Under the pieces are notes generated by a model. It saw only the letters and a program-made list of their open reading frames with translations. It made no database searches and had not been told where the DNA came from. Shown here one piece after another: positions 41,282 to 53,924 of a stretch of 64,000 bases of DNA. Made by a program: the position numbers and the translations under genes. The DNA is from Branchinecta lynchi (lineage: Eukaryota > Arthropoda > Branchiopoda > Anostraca > Branchinectidae). Position 1 is the first letter of the stretch. Each line of letters starts with the position of its first letter. The stretch spans positions 10,919,501 to 10,983,500 of the forward strand of contig JAKZAP010000017.1 of NCBI GenBank assembly GCA_023053575.1, written 5' to 3'.

Positions 41282-43582
41282 TGGGATTCCAGTCGGCAGT
41301 ACCCCAGCAAGTTGGTCCATGTTACTGAAAGGGGGAGCAAACCCAATCGTTAAATCAGACAGTATAGATGAACAATCACGTCGAGCTTCCACCCAAGAGT
41401 TTTAAGTTGAATATCGGTCCTGTTGATGTCGTAATTAGTTTGTGATTTGTGTTTCTTCACAGTGAGGGATGGTTGGTATAGTTAATGTCGGGTGATATCT
41501 GATAATACTCAGTGGTTTGTTCATCACCCATTTAGTTCTAAGAGGTGTCTGCTATTTAATAGGGAAGCTTCGCAACGGCTTATTGTTTCGGACTATGCAG
41601 GAGGGGGGGGGGGGGGTGATTGTCCACATATCTTCGAGGCGGTGAGTCATGCCATGTGATGCAAATGCGATAAAAAAGTTAAACCACTAATGACGCCAAA
41701 AATATGTCGTATGCACATTGCCGTCGTATGCACCTCAAGTCCATAAAGTTTCATTGGATGCAACAAGTTGTATTGGATGAACTCCCCCGTATGCGATTTT
41801 TTCGCTTCCTTATGCACGCCCTCCCCCGGCAGTTCAGAATCATCATTTCCGGTGCCAAATCAGAGCATTTAGAATATTGGTTGCCTGCTGTCAAACCTTG
41901 GGATAGAGAGCGTATGACCATTTTGGTTGTCCATCAGGTTTTCTTGGCTGGATTTCTTGCACTTTCGTCAGGAAGTTTAAAAGTTTCGACGTTTCGGCAC
42001 GGAAGTGATGAGGGTGCCGAAATCTGGGCAGGAATTCCAATATTCGACAGCGATGATTTTTTCATTACTGTTAATTAATTAAACCATTAACCACTAGCAA
42101 AACAAATAAGCAGCAGAAGTTCTATCTCCCCATCTTTGTAATATGACCATGCGGAGTCGAATAAATTCCTATACCCTGCCTATGCAAACGAGGGTAGGGT
42201 AGGAGCTACGCGGAACATCACAATTCGTTACCTCTACAAACGGGTAAATCGCAGTAAAGCCCCGGAGAAGATTTTTCCAAAGTAAAAGCCGATTGGTTGC
42301 CTGGACGCGCTGCTGAGTGAGTTACCACGCCTCTTGCACTTTTTCCTCGAATTACGGTCCTCAACTCAAAGCTCTGCAATTACCTCTAGCTCAGCTCAGT
42401 TTTTCGGGGTATCATTGTCGCTGCATGGGACGGTGGTTCTGTTAACTTATTCATTCTTGCTACTAGTGCGAACACATGATCAGGGTTTCCCAGTCGTATA
42501 CTCTGTCACATTGAAAATTCTGAACTTTACTGCATTGAATCGATGACGGTGCTGAAGATCCACTCGGTCTCTTCGTACGAGACCGAAAGCAGTGACGGAT
42601 TCTGCCGGCATCTCATATAGACGAGAGTTCCGGCCTCGATTGGGTGCCGGGAGTTGGAATACCTTGCAATGGCTTAAGAGGGGCATCAAGTAAAGTTGTT
42701 TTGTCAAAAACGGGGAGATTATCAAGGAACACGATAGTTAAGGTCGTAATACTCGCAAATGAGTAAGATTGAAAACTTGTCACAACGGTATGAGTTCGTC
42801 TTTGGATGATCGTAAACTAACAAATTTAGCTGTTAACTGAGAGGGGAATTGGTTAAGCTTCATTGGGCAAGTTAACTAACCACCTTGCCAAATTTGACGA
42901 AGTCTAACTGTCATAGAAGTGGTGAGTCGATAAAGGGATGGGCTGACATTCAAGCATACGCCTTAGCTCAATCCCATTCAGTTCTGTGTTAATATATTTG
43001 ATCTTTATCGGATGAAGTAGTGATTTTACGAACAACGTTTTTGCTATGTTTATGAAAGTTTTGATAAACTTAAGTTTGGTTTTGTCTGCCTTGCAGCCTT
43101 CCATTGGAGTTCTCGTGATGATTTAAAGAGCTGTTTGATTAGTGGCCATTTTTATTGTTTATTGCTGAATGGCGCATGTTTCTTTTTACGATTGTTCTAT
43201 ATATACGCATTTTTTTTTCGAATGGGATGTAGCTGTACATTTTGCGTCGTCGTACCTCAATCGTTCGTAAAATATACATGATTTTGTAGAATATTCTCCG
43301 TCCGTTAGTGCGGGTAGAACATGTTCATCGGTTGCGCTTGGTATGATTGTGTAGAGTTAAGCCACGTCCGTACAAAGTCCGGTGATGTTTTTCGTGCGGA
43401 ATTCTTGTCACTATAGGGAAACATGTATGCGATACCTAAAATTCTGGAACGAAGGATGAAATTCGCATCCGACTGCGAGCCGGGTTCGTTGATTGACATC
43501 TCCAAGAGAAGGTCAAAGTCCCAAAACGAAGTCGGCTCCGTCCTCGGACTTCGTGGCGCACGTGCTCGTACCTTTTCCCTAA
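41282..43582. other. Intergenic stretch
   Basis: No gene supported. A 124-codon open frame (41704-42078) has no recognised motif and no start context. A G run of 12-15 lies near 41600-41616. The sequence otherwise looks unique. Confidence 0.4.
42160..42165 (+). promoter_or_regulatory. Candidate poly-A signal
   Basis: AATAAA about 2.07 kb after the AUTS2-like stop; the first canonical hexamer I noticed downstream on this strand. A weak call without transcript data. Confidence 0.25.
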
Positions 43583-43945
43583 AGGCGTATTCTCGCCGTT
43601 CCCCGAGGACTCCACCTGAGGAGTCCCCGCGGACGGGGGATGCTCCGATTATCATCACCATCATCAAAAAGGACTCCCTTTCAGATTCGGAGGGGAATCA
43701 GTTTTTGCTGGTGTTGGTGCACTTAAAATTAATTAAAAACAATCAGAATAAATAAAACCAAAACTAAAGTGGACCAGACTAATTTCGTCAACTGCAAAAT
43801 TTTTTTTCGAACTAAATCCGTCTTAAAAGTATTCCCTGTGTTCTCGTTTTTTCCGTATGCGGAGTCCTCACGGAGTGACTCCCTCTATTCTCGCCGTTCC
43901 CTTCGATTCCCCGAGGAGTCCTCGGGGAACGGCGAGAATACGCCT
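43583..43945. mobile_element. AGGCGTATTCTCGCCG MITE, copy 2
   Basis: 363 bp, with AGGCGTATTCTCGCCGTTCC at the left and its inverse at the right. Interior shared with copy 1 in opposite orientation (aaggactccctttcagattc, ggaccagactaatttcgtc). Flanking trinucleotides are TAA and CAA, a degraded duplication. Confidence 0.75.
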
Positions 43946-44057
43946 CAAGTCCGAACTTCTGCGTTATATACGATATTTTCTTTGATTTTTCCCAAGTGCG
44001 ACAGAATCGCATGCATGCTAAAACCGCAAAAAGAACCCGAGTCTGACCTCTGGCATA

Positions 44058-44432
44058 AGGCCCATTCTCGGCGTTCCCCGAGGACTCCTTTTGAGGAGTG
44101 CTCGGGTTTTTACTTGTCCCAGGGACTCACTCCCCGTATTCTCGCGATTCCCACCAACGGGAACTGCTCCGACTATCTATCAAAAGGGACTCCTTTTCAG
44201 ATTCGGTAGGGAATCAATATTTGCTGGTGTTGATGCAGTGTAAAATTAATTAAAAACAATCAGAATAAACAAAACCAAAAATAATGTGGATCCAGACTAA
44301 TTTCTTCAACTGCATAATTTTCGCTGTTCTCGCTGTTTTCCGTACGCGGAGTCCGCGTCGAGTGACACCCTCTGTTCTCGCCGTTCCCCTTGATTCCGAG
44401 AGGAGTCCTCGGGGAACAGTGAGAACACACCT
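44058..44432. mobile_element. AGGCGTATTCTCGCCG MITE, copy 3
   Basis: 375 bp, only 112 bp from copy 2 and in the same orientation. Ends AGGCCCATTCTCGGCGTTCC and the inverse of AGGTGTGTTCTCACTGTTCC. The trinucleotide ATA lies at both edges (44055-44057, 44433-44435), consistent with a 3-bp duplication. Confidence 0.75.
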
Positions 44433-45599
44433 ATAGAGAGATTGCACCACAACCGACGAAAACGGATACCATCATCAGAGGAGCGTAGCAAAATAATTTA
44501 ACATTACGAAGTGAGGACTTTCGACTCTGAGACAAATCAAGAGCTAGTTCAGAAGCGCCATATACTTCTGAGAGGAACCTATCCTGGTATCTCCTAAGTT
44601 CCAAAAACATAGAAAAGAAAATTACTGCAATAACCCAAATATCTATACAATAGAGTACACACTTTATATACGAAAGCCGACTGCATTCAAAACAATTAAA
44701 TCGCATCGGCTATATTCCGTCCGGTATTTTATATATATCCGTCCGGGCAGAAAGTCGGGATACGCCGCACTACACTTGGTCAACGCAAGGAATCAACGGT
44801 TAGTCCACGATCGCTCGGGGTTCCAACGGCGAATCGCCAATTTGCTCCGGTGGGGGGCACCTCACTTGCGGATGCAACGGTGATGGTTTCAGCTTATATA
44901 TACCGAGACATAAATAAAGCTACCGAGGCAGGAAGCGGCAAAAAAGGATATCATACACTTGAAAGGCCCAAAGCGACTATCATACAATCATGAGACCTCA
45001 GTCGGTGAGAAAGTAGTAAAGCTGGCGAATGGCCAGTGATAGCCCCCACGGTGCCGAACATATTTGAAACATAGTTTTTACAAAGGCCTTCGAGAGCCTC
45101 ACGGAATATGTGTGTCTACGAAGTCCCAATCTTTGTATGAAGTTGACCGTGCGCCACTTCCTTATTTAACGCGGTTTAAAGTACGTACCTCCAGCTTCCC
45201 GAGTGTTTTTCTCGAATTTTTTCAATTCGAGACTGCTACGAGTAGCAAAAACACATAACTGAGCTTACGACAAGACCCAGCAGATCATATCAGTTTATGT
45301 TAGATTCTGGCGTTCACACGGATTCAGATTCCAAAAAGCAAAGCGAAAATCCGTCCGGCGCAATAACAAACGGAAAATCGTTGCGCCTTCTCGCTGGCTT
45401 GCTTGCCGAGTGCACTTCCGTGTACGGAATGGATTCACTTATACGTCACACTCCAAAACTAGCGGACCGTAAAAACAGTATGGGAAAGCGAGGCGAGTTT
45501 GGCCACAGTTGCAAGACTACAAGACGGATAAGCCAGCGGACCCTCCAGGCTGCCAGAAACAACCTTACAGATCTATCGTACTTATACTGCCGATACAGC
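44433..45599. other. Intergenic stretch
   Basis: No exon or repeat recognised with confidence. Short overlapping frames here have no splice or homology support. Confidence 0.35.
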
Positions 45600-45930
45600 C
45601 TACCTCCGTAACTCTATTCATTGGTTCTTCGATCCGGAGAATTTCATGTTACATTCTAAATCCCCTAACAAACCTCGCTAATCTTTGCACTTGCCACGAT
45701 TCACTAGTTTCCATTATGCCCCCGACGAGTGTTCGAGTAACATGCGTAAAACCCGATTTTTCAGTATTTTGCCAAGTTTTGCTATAAGTCAATGGGTCTG
45801 GCAAAAGGCTTAAAACAGCCAAAGCCGTGGATAATTTGCTAAAAGGAGAGCTTAGTTTTACAGTACTCAAGAGTTCTGAATACTGGAGCATAAAGAGAAA
45901 CAGTGCGAGATGTGCTTTAAGTTAATCGAG
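45600..45930. repeat. Dispersed repeat with tgccacgattc core
   Basis: Related to 13590-13880: acctccgtaactctattcattg, cctcgctaatctttgcact, tgccacgattcact, cccgacgagtgttcg and agatgtgcttta. Not coding. Confidence 0.55.
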
Positions 45931-47213
45931 GATCCACAGGGGAGGTAAAGGCGGCAAGTCGTGAGGTGTTCTACCAGGTTTCAGCACAGCTTAGCAAGCC
46001 GCTACTCCACGCTAGGATGTAATTGCGCGCGGTGGCTACTGATTCAATGAATCAGAAAAAAAAAACCTTGAGGTTATCTTTGTTTAAGTACAGATCGCAG
46101 TACAGTATATGTTTGCTTCTTCGAATCTTGGACTACCGTGCTTTGGCTTTTCGCCCCTAAGAAAGTCAATTATGGGTGATAGATCAAGAACTTTATATCT
46201 GCTTGACAAAGAACGAAATTATATTCTTTTAATTTTGTCCGATGTATACTTTTATTTTTATTTATTCATTGAACAAGTATTGGGATACTTTGGACGCTAA
46301 GGAAAGTAATGCCAAACTAAACTGCAGTGATACGAACGACGCCGTAAATTTTCGTTTGAGGGTACAAAACCAACTGAGCAAAAGATTTTTCCTTTATTTT
46401 ACCGAGATTGCTGTTTGCCCTCAATTGTGCATGAATATTTGTTAGAATCGAATTTCATCATATTTTTAGGCGCGGCGTGTACAGTTAGGCCATGTTCAAA
46501 GTAACATACCTCTATGACACTGTACATACATTTTAAACGGGTCTTTTCTGACCAATAGGCTCCTCGGAAGCAATTAGCGAGAGCCTGATCCTCTTCGTAA
46601 AAAGGCAGACAAGGCAAATGCAAAAACGGGTCATACTGCTGTTAGGGTTGACAGATCTCAGAAATGAATGGAGGGATGATTACGGACGTACGAGTGTATG
46701 AGTAATATAGGTACGGTCCTTTAAGTAGTCATTAGTGGATGGGAGAAAAGTCTCTAAAGCTGCAAACACGTACTTTAGGTATTGGCAGATTAACCCTAAG
46801 TGGCGAAATACACAGTAGGCTTGCAACTGATACCCGAATAAACAAGAAATTCGAAACTCGAAGGAACAGTCGTTACAAGCTTTGCGAGTAATAGCTCTAT
46901 GTTGACGTCGGGCTTGGCGCCTGAGATCCTGATCATGTCAACACTCCCACGCAGTCGCTAAGCACGGAATATTCCGAGTTCTGTATCTGCTTGATACACT
47001 TCCCCGGTCTCCCAGATCTGCGCTTTATTCCTTCACCGACACAGACATGATAGTACGCACAGTCTCCATTCCTGTTTGCTGTTATCCTTCATGATGATTT
47101 TGTAGAGTTTGGCCTTTCGCAAAATAAACACATTTTCGTCAACTTGCTCCTTTTACTTCCTTACCTCTTGACAAATTGGTAAGTTTAGGCTGCCAATTTA
47201 GCTATAGGCGGTC
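45931..47213. other. Intergenic stretch, 3' flank of the minus-strand gene
   Basis: No gene is seen. On the minus strand AATAAA (plus 47024-47029, tttatt) lies about 560 bp beyond the minus-strand stop and is a possible poly-A signal for that gene. Confidence 0.35.
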
Positions 47214-47506
47214 TACGGAGACTCCGTCTGAGCGGGCTGTAAGTTCGGTGGTTTATGCAACCTGGCACAGAGAAAATAGTCAACTGACCTCGGCACCAAG
47301 GCTTGCGACGCAACGTAGGCTGCTGGTTGCTATACCCCAAAAAGTTCCTTCAATCAAATACGGAGACTCTGTCTGAACGGGCTGTACGTTCAGTGGTTTA
47401 TGCAACCTGGCACAGAGAAAATAGCCAACTGACTTCTGCACCACGGCTTGCGACGCAACGTAGGCTGCGGGTTGCTATACCCCCAAAAGTTCCTTCAATC
47501 AAATAC
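47214..47506. repeat. 145-bp tandem duplication
   Basis: Two head-to-tail units from tacggagactc (47214 and 47359), sharing tttatgcaacctggcacaga and gcttgcgacgcaacgtaggc. They differ at about ten sites by eye. The unit lies in the likely 3' UTR of the minus-strand gene. Confidence 0.85.
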
Positions 47507-47586
47507 TAAGGGACAAGGCTGGAAACTGATCACAACGTAGTATAGCCTTAAGTCACTGACTTCCACTAACTGATGAGTAACGTCTA

Positions 47587-47715
47587 CTAGGTTCCAATCT
47601 TAGAGCGTTTCTTTGCTATTGCATCTTCTACTGCTTTAAGTTGTTTCATCAATTCTTCTCGCCTCCTATCTTTCTCCCTTTCCTTCTCTTTATCCTTGGA
47701 AGATTCCTTGGAGAC
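47587..47715 (-). CDS. ZC3H18-like nuclear protein, last exon (C-terminus)
   Basis: This 129-nt minus-strand exon follows (minus) ttttccttcag and ends at TAG (47589-47587). It encodes 42 residues: VSKESSKDKEKEREKD then RRREELMKQLKAVEDAIAKK and RSKIGT. The R-R-E-E-L-x-K-Q-L-K-A-V-E-D-A-I-A-x-K-R-x-K-I ending matches, from memory, the extreme C-terminus of ZC3H18 (NHN1). In mammals that protein binds the cap-binding complex and links it to the nuclear exosome. A coiled or helical tail is likely. The link to ZC3H18 needs a database check; the coding call itself is firm from splice sites and phase. Confidence 0.85.
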   Translation of the reverse strand, partial: VSKESSKDKEKEREKDRRREELMKQLKAVEDAIAKKRSKIGT

Positions 47716-47964
47716 CTGAAGGAAAATATATAATATAAATGTATATATAGCAAATAGTAAACAACCCCAGATGGACGATTCTCCCTCTTTGTCATGGCGA
47801 AGAGCAAGATCATCTTCTTGACAAGTGTCCAGAGCTCTATGATTTCAGGGGGCATTACCCTAAGCCCGACCGATCTTGCTCTCCCACGGATCTCGCAAAC
47901 AGCAACCCGAGAATAGTAACTAGAATCTGTGTATTTACTGGAAAATCTCTACTTCATAAGGAAA

Positions 47965-48255
47965 AAAAGTTGGATTAAAGCACACCTCGCACTATTTACT
48001 GTTTATGTTCCAATAATCAGTTTATGTTCAACTATTTGAATACAAATTTGACATTTTGCCTGTTTCTCCCAAGTCCTTTGACTTCACGCAAAACCTGGCA
48101 AAATTCAGAGAACCAGTTTTACGCATAAACAGCATGATAAGCGAACACTCATCGGGAGCATAATGCACATGGAAAATGGTGGTAAGTGCACAGATTAGTG
48201 AGGTATCGTTACGGGCTTAGCATAATGAATACAGTATGACACGACGGGTCCTTAA
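47965..48255 (-). repeat. Dispersed repeat, reverse copy
   Basis: The minus strand matches the order at 13590-13880 and 45600-45930 (cccgatgagtgttcgc, ggtgtgctttaatcc). It lies in the last intron of the minus-strand gene. Confidence 0.5.
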
Positions 48256-48769
48256 AAAGTGCGTAAGCGCTCAGACGTGGAGTGTAAAAGTAAAATGTTT
48301 ATCACATTTATATACAAACAGCTTTAGAACCAAGACATTTCTCTTCCCCAATAACCAAACAAGTACTGAAATAACCTTGTAATCACCCCCCTTTAAAAGC
48401 TTTAAATGTAAACAAACCGCCAGTATAAATCCAAAGAAACGTTGAAGATCTTGCACGAATAACATTTGTTCGAACACTGAATGGTCTACCTGCCAATCCC
48501 ACCCTTTAAAGCTTTTGTTCATTAGCAAGGTAATAATAAGTGCAATAAACCAATTCGTAGCAGACTAATGCCCCCTTTGTCACAATTCATTAAGTAAGGC
48601 ATTTCATCGATCATATGGCAAAGCAGTCCAGTTTTCATCTGTTCATTAAAGATTAAAGTACGTCGGGTCGTCGGGTCGTCTTATTTGTTGATGTTACAAC
48701 AAATCTTCATCCATAGATATATCTGCCCAAATATACAAGAGTCATAGACGGACTTAAATCATGAGAAAT

Positions 48770-49320
48770 CTTGGCCCAGCTGCCCATGGACGGGGGGGGG
48801 GGGGGGGACCCATCAACATGCTTAGAGTTTGATTCCAGTCACGGGTCAAAAACTTTTTTCATGGGCAATGTTGGGCCCACTTGCCCATGAACGGGGAGGG
48901 TGGGGGTGGTTCAACTCTCTCCGGTCCCTATGATCCTAAAGGACAAAGGAATTTCATCGCCTTATCTCCACTTATTGTCAAATTAAAAACATTAAAAAAT
49001 GGGCAATCTGGGCACAATTGCCCCTGAACCAAGTGGTGGTGGAGTTTGGGACCCGCAACAATAAAAAAGAAACCCCAATGCTCACAATCCTACCAAGTTT
49101 CAACTTGATACCTGTTGATTCCTGGCAAGGGTAACGAACTTTACTCCTGGGCAATCTGGGCCCAGTTGCCCATGAACGGTGTGGATGGGGGAGGTGCAAC
49201 TTTAAAAGCAATTTCTCAGCCCTAGGAGCTACACGGCTACACGGCCAGTTCTGGTCAAGTTATGAACATTATTCACTGGGCCACCTTGGCCCATTTGCCC
49301 CTGAACCGGTTGGGTATGGG
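48770..49320. repeat. Diverged 130-bp tandem repeats
   Basis: Five units near 48771, 48870, 49000, 49150 and 49280 share gggcaatctgggcccagttg, cccatgaacgg and a following G-rich segment. Spacing varies from 100 to 150 bp. The first contains a G run of 17. Confidence 0.7.
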
Positions 49321-49637
49321 GGGCGGGACCCCCAAAAGGATATCAGACTTATCATTATAAGACGTATCAGGGCTTACTATTTCAAATATTGTAAATTTCT
49401 TTATGCCTTCCTCGCCACTACGGAATTCACGCGTAACTGCACACTTTTTACCATTTAACCCTTGCGTAAAGCTATCCTCCATTGCCTAGGAACTCAACGT
49501 TTCTGCCCTTGTTTTCCACTTTCCATCAGGATCGAAGATTTTTTAAACCTGATTGTTTCCTTTTTTGTCTACTTGTTTGTTTTTATCCTGTGCATTTACT
49601 ACGTTATCGAAAGCTCAATGTTAATGTTCCTTTCTTT

Positions 49638-51835
49638 TTGTGGCACTTGCCTTCCGGCCAAGTGCAATATACCGATCACTTTTCCGTCGGACGGTCGGTC
49701 TAGTGATCGCGAGTTAGGCTACTTCCAGGTGTGCTAGGGTGATGAAAATTGGCAGGTATATCAGGGGCCCCACCAAACTTACTTGGAAATAGTCACCTCC
49801 CCCATTCGACCATCATGGGGGGAGTGGAGGAAGGGGGAATCCGGAATACTGAGGCATGGGTAACTTTCGAACGGGTGCTCAGATCTAAATGAAACTTGAT
49901 ATGTGGAAAGAACACATGCCTCACATGTCCCTTTTACGCCCGAGCCGGATCCGACAACTGTGGGGGGAGCTAGAGTTGCGGGGGGGGGGGGGGGGGGGGG
50001 TACAGGAAATATCGATGCAGGCTTAGAGTCGAGTGGTCGGGATGAAACTTGGTAGGAAGAACAAGCACATATCCGTGATACGTCATTGACATAACCGGAT
50101 CGGATCCGGGCACTGTGGGGGAGGCGGGTGGAGGCTGGATCCCGGATTTCTGCTTATCACGGGTTAAGGTACTTCCAGCGTGCTAGGATGGATTTTCCCG
50201 GATTTTCGGTTATCATGGGTTAAGGAGATGTGCTAGGACGATGAAACTTGGCAAACCTATCAGGGACCCGACCAGAATGACTTAAGAAAAGTCATTCCCG
50301 ATCCGACCATCGGGAGGGGGGGGGGGAGGTTAAATCTGGTATCTTGACGCAAGCCATAACTTTCGAACGGGGCATCGGACACAATCGAAACTTAAAAGTT
50401 GGAAAGAGCTCGTGTCATGGAAGTGCCATTTCGTGTCCGGACCGGCGGGGGATCGGAAAACAGGCTTAGAGTGGAGGGACCGGGATGAAGCTGGGTGAGA
50501 AGAACAAGCACAAGTTGTAAATACATGCCTCAGTGCGCGACAGAAGATGCTACACACACACGGCGATTGAAGAACGAAAATTCAATATCAGAATAACTTA
50601 ACATAACAAGAGCTATGAGCTCATATGCCACTAGTTATGTGTAGTGGTACAAGAAATTACAACGTCACAAAATACTCCACCATCTGAAAATACAGTTCGG
50701 ACCAAGAAATAGGATATCTAGTTTCACTCAAGTCTGAGCATTTCCGACATCGCCTTGGATCATCTAGGGCAGTTCAACCAAATAGATCCACTCCTTAGCT
50801 CCCTAGTTGTGCCACACTATTTCCATTACCCCCTTCCAACTCCCCCCCTACCGCGGCCGAATCTGGTTCGGACTCCTAAATGGAGAATCTGGAGCATTTT
50901 CTCTTGCCACATATCTTTCCCTCGGATTGAGCATTCTTTGGGAACTTCCGTTAACTCCCCCCCTCCTTCCAGGAACGGATCGGCGCACTGTGGGCGTCTT
51001 GGAAGGGGTTTTCCGGAAATCTGGTGATCGCGAGTTAAGGTACTTACAGATGCACATGGACGATGAAATTCGGCTTGTATATTGGAAACCCGATCACATT
51101 GACTTGGAAGCAGTCATTTCCCCGATCCGACTATTTTCGGGGGACTGGAGGGAATTGGAATCCGGACTACCAGAGTTTCATGCATAAGTTCTGAACGGTT
51201 GGTCGGGTCCGAAGGAAACTTGACAGGTGACAAAAGGACGTGTTTTAGCTATCACGAACACGTTCACAACCCCCAAGGACCCATGATCATTTGTACATCA
51301 AGTATATGAATTTTAGCCTCCTTAAAGTGCGTATCCTAACTGCAAAGGGAAAAAGTACTTTGAACAAAAGATCCATCTTCGTGATTCCCAAGGGCCCGTG
51401 ATAATTTTTGCCTCTTGTTTATGATTGAATTTTCAACGTACTTAAAGTACCAATGTAACCGCAAGCTGAAATAACATTTTTGAGACCCGCAATGGCCCAC
51501 GACCCTCTGTGCCCCAAGCATTTTGCTCCCAAATTCAGTTCGAACCCCTTAAAGTGCGCATCTTAGCCGTAAATGCAAAAAAATACTTTCGAGGGAATGA
51601 TATACTTTCGTGACCCAAGGACCCATGGTCATTTGTGTACCAGTGCATTTGCTTAGAAAATCGATTCCTAGCCCCCTTGAATTGCGCATTGCATATTTTT
51701 TAATAAACCATGAATTTCATGATTCCGAAAGTCCATAGTCGTCTGTGACTCAACACAGCAAGAATCTTAGCTGTTACCATTACCTACTGCGTATGCTTGC
51801 AAGTGCCATGTGAGCTTACAGCTCTTGTTTTTGTA
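49638..51835. mobile_element. G-tract element(s), facing pair
   Basis: Left end tggcacttgccttccggcca with agtgcaatataccgatcac. An internal end at 50604-50630 (aacaagagctatgagctcat atgccac) and a final end at 51800-51835 (gcaagtgccatgtgagctta, cagctcttgt). The first half has family strings on the plus strand and a G run of about 21 at 49979-50000; part of the second half (50755-51000) is reversed. Probably two elements or one rearranged element. Confidence 0.6.
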
Positions 51836-51839
51836 CTGT

Positions 51840-52506
51840 GCTATTTCCTTTTTCTTGTTTAGTGCGTTAATGAAATTTCATCATCATCATCACTATTGCA
51901 GAACATTGTAACGTAAACATTTAACAGTGCGAGGGGTCCTTGAACTTCCCGACGATTCCACATACGCTCCTCATAAAACGCAATGACGCATTGCCGCCAG
52001 ATGCGCTAGAGATACACCAACAATCACACGTGAGATCGTGGTATAAGTTGTCAAAAGGGTGGATAAGCGATCAGGCTTTCGCTTCATACCGAGTCGCGCA
52101 TTAACCACGTGGAAAAGTCAACTAGCGCTCAGCACTGAAGTCGGAAGCCAGAATTGACAAACCTAATTAAGTTTGATAGAACCTGGTTTGGTAGAGCACA
52201 TAGAGGCAGCAGCATTTTAAATTATTGCCAGGCCTAACGGAACTGAAAATAGCAAAAAAAACAGGATAAACATACACCAAGAAGTGACGTTCATTGTTTA
52301 CTTTATACTAGCGCATCTAGCGGCCAAAAAAAAATTAACCCGGAAGGAATTTTATGAAGAGCGTATTTTCAAACAAAGCTTTGCAAGTAGCCGCACTCCT
52401 CCGCAGGGTGAAGAACATCGCACGCCATCTATAAGTTCCGGATCGTTACTGCAATTCTGATATAAATCTTCCACAGTGACAAAATAAATAAATAAACGAG
52501 ACTTAC
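51840..52506 (-). other. Intron sequence of the minus-strand gene
   Basis: Nothing repeated is recognised apart from short simple sequence (atcatcatcatc at 51882-51893). Confidence 0.4.
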
Positions 52507-52664
52507 CTTTTCTTTGGGCTGGGTGGAAGGCGGAGATTCGGCGACTCGCTTCTTGCTTGACGTGGACGTCGGTTCTTTTTTCACAACTGGTTCAGCGTTC
52601 GACGCGATAACATGCTTCATCGTCAGAGTCGGAGGTGATAAGGGTGCCATCCGGGATTTAGACG
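52507..52664 (-). CDS. ZC3H18-like nuclear protein, penultimate exon
   Basis: This 158-nt exon follows (minus) tgttctacag and ends at GAAAAG|gtaagt. It enters phase 1 and leaves phase 0. Peptide SKSRMAPLSPPTLTMKHVI, ASNAEPVVKKEPTSTSSKK and RVAESPPSTQPKEK. Lys/Ser/Pro-rich, disordered, with a VKKEP motif that resembles a SUMO acceptor site (psi-K-x-E). It joins in frame to 57592-57754 and 47587-47715. Confidence 0.85.
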
Positions 52665-53239
52665 CTGTAGAACAAACAAATAAATGAGACCACCAGATAC
52701 AGCAATTCCAGACCAGGCCTTTCTTGTATATCAAAAATAATAGGCAACTTAGAATTCATTGCTAATCAATCCTGGAAAATCTCGTCATCTAGAAAAGAAG
52801 ACTTTCTGCGTGGTTTTTTTCTCGAGCCGAAAAAGCAACTGGGCAATCGCGTTCAATTCAAAATAATCCAGTGGCATGCGATAACTAAGAAAAGGTAAAC
52901 GGAATATTTGAATTAGGACTTTCATAAACTTTCAAACTTCTTTATTCTTGCCTCAATCGCAGTCACAGGGTCGGGAAGATGATTTTACTGATTTTTGTAT
53001 TTTTTGCCCATGGGGGGAGGCTCAGCAGATACTCCATGTACTGTAAATCTGTAATGACCTCTGAAAACTTCGTTTCCATCCCCATTCTCTAATTTTCTTA
53101 AAGGTTCATTGGACACCCTATCATTCCAATTTTCCACCATGAGCATACAACTTTTGCGTTTAAGCATCGGCAATGTTTCTGCTTTTTCGGCACCTGCTTC
53201 TCTTCTGTTTTTTCTTCCATCTGTTTTAATGTTTCTGCT

Positions 53240-53800
53240 TTTGTGGCACCTGTCGCGACCAAGTGACATGTAGCAATCACAGTCACTGTCCGTCTGTCGG
53301 TCCGGGTTTTGTTAGTTCCGGCACTTCTACATAATCTCCAGAGGCATTACTAGCCAAAATGTTTAGGGGGGGGGGGGGGGTATTTACCAGCTGGCTGGTT
53401 ATTTACAAACCATTCGTACAGTAAACCGATACTGATCGCAATTCCGTCGGTCGGTCCCATGATTGCGAATTAGGGTGCTTCCAGATGTGCTTGGGCGACA
53501 CAACTTGGCATGCATATCAGGGACCCGACCAGATTAACTTGAAAATAGTCACTTCCCCGATCCGACCATCGTGAGGAACAAGCATATGCTTCAGATAAAT
53601 CATACATAGAACCGTATTGGAGCCGGGCACCGTGGGCAAGGTGGAGGGGGGCTCCGGAATTCCGGTGACTGCGAGTTAATGTACTTCCTGATACGCTAGG
53701 GCCATGAAACTTGGCTGGAACATTAGAGACCTGACAAGAATGACTTGGAAACGGTCATTTCACAGATCCGGCTATCCAGGGGGGGGGGGGGACCCGGAAA
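53240..53800. mobile_element. G-tract element fragment
   Basis: Starts ggcacctgtcgcgaccaagtgacatgtagc with gtctgtcggtccggg; includes ggggggggggggg at 53367-53380, catatcagggacccgaccag and gggccatgaaacttggctgg. It ends against a short AACAGAAA-rich remnant of the hAT-like family (53820-53900, ending agtgccgatgc). Confidence 0.55.
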
Positions 53801-53924
53801 CTTGAGTTCAGGAATTAATTTCGCCCCCTGTTTCTGTTCTGTTTTTCTTTACCAGCTATTTTTTCTGTTTCTGTTTTTACGAAAACAGAAATAGTGCCGA
53901 TGCTAAAATATGCTGAATTCGCTT

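Noticed and set aside
41704..42078. 124-codon frame in the intergenic region
   Set aside because: No recognised motif, splice or start context; length is not exceptional for this amount of DNA.
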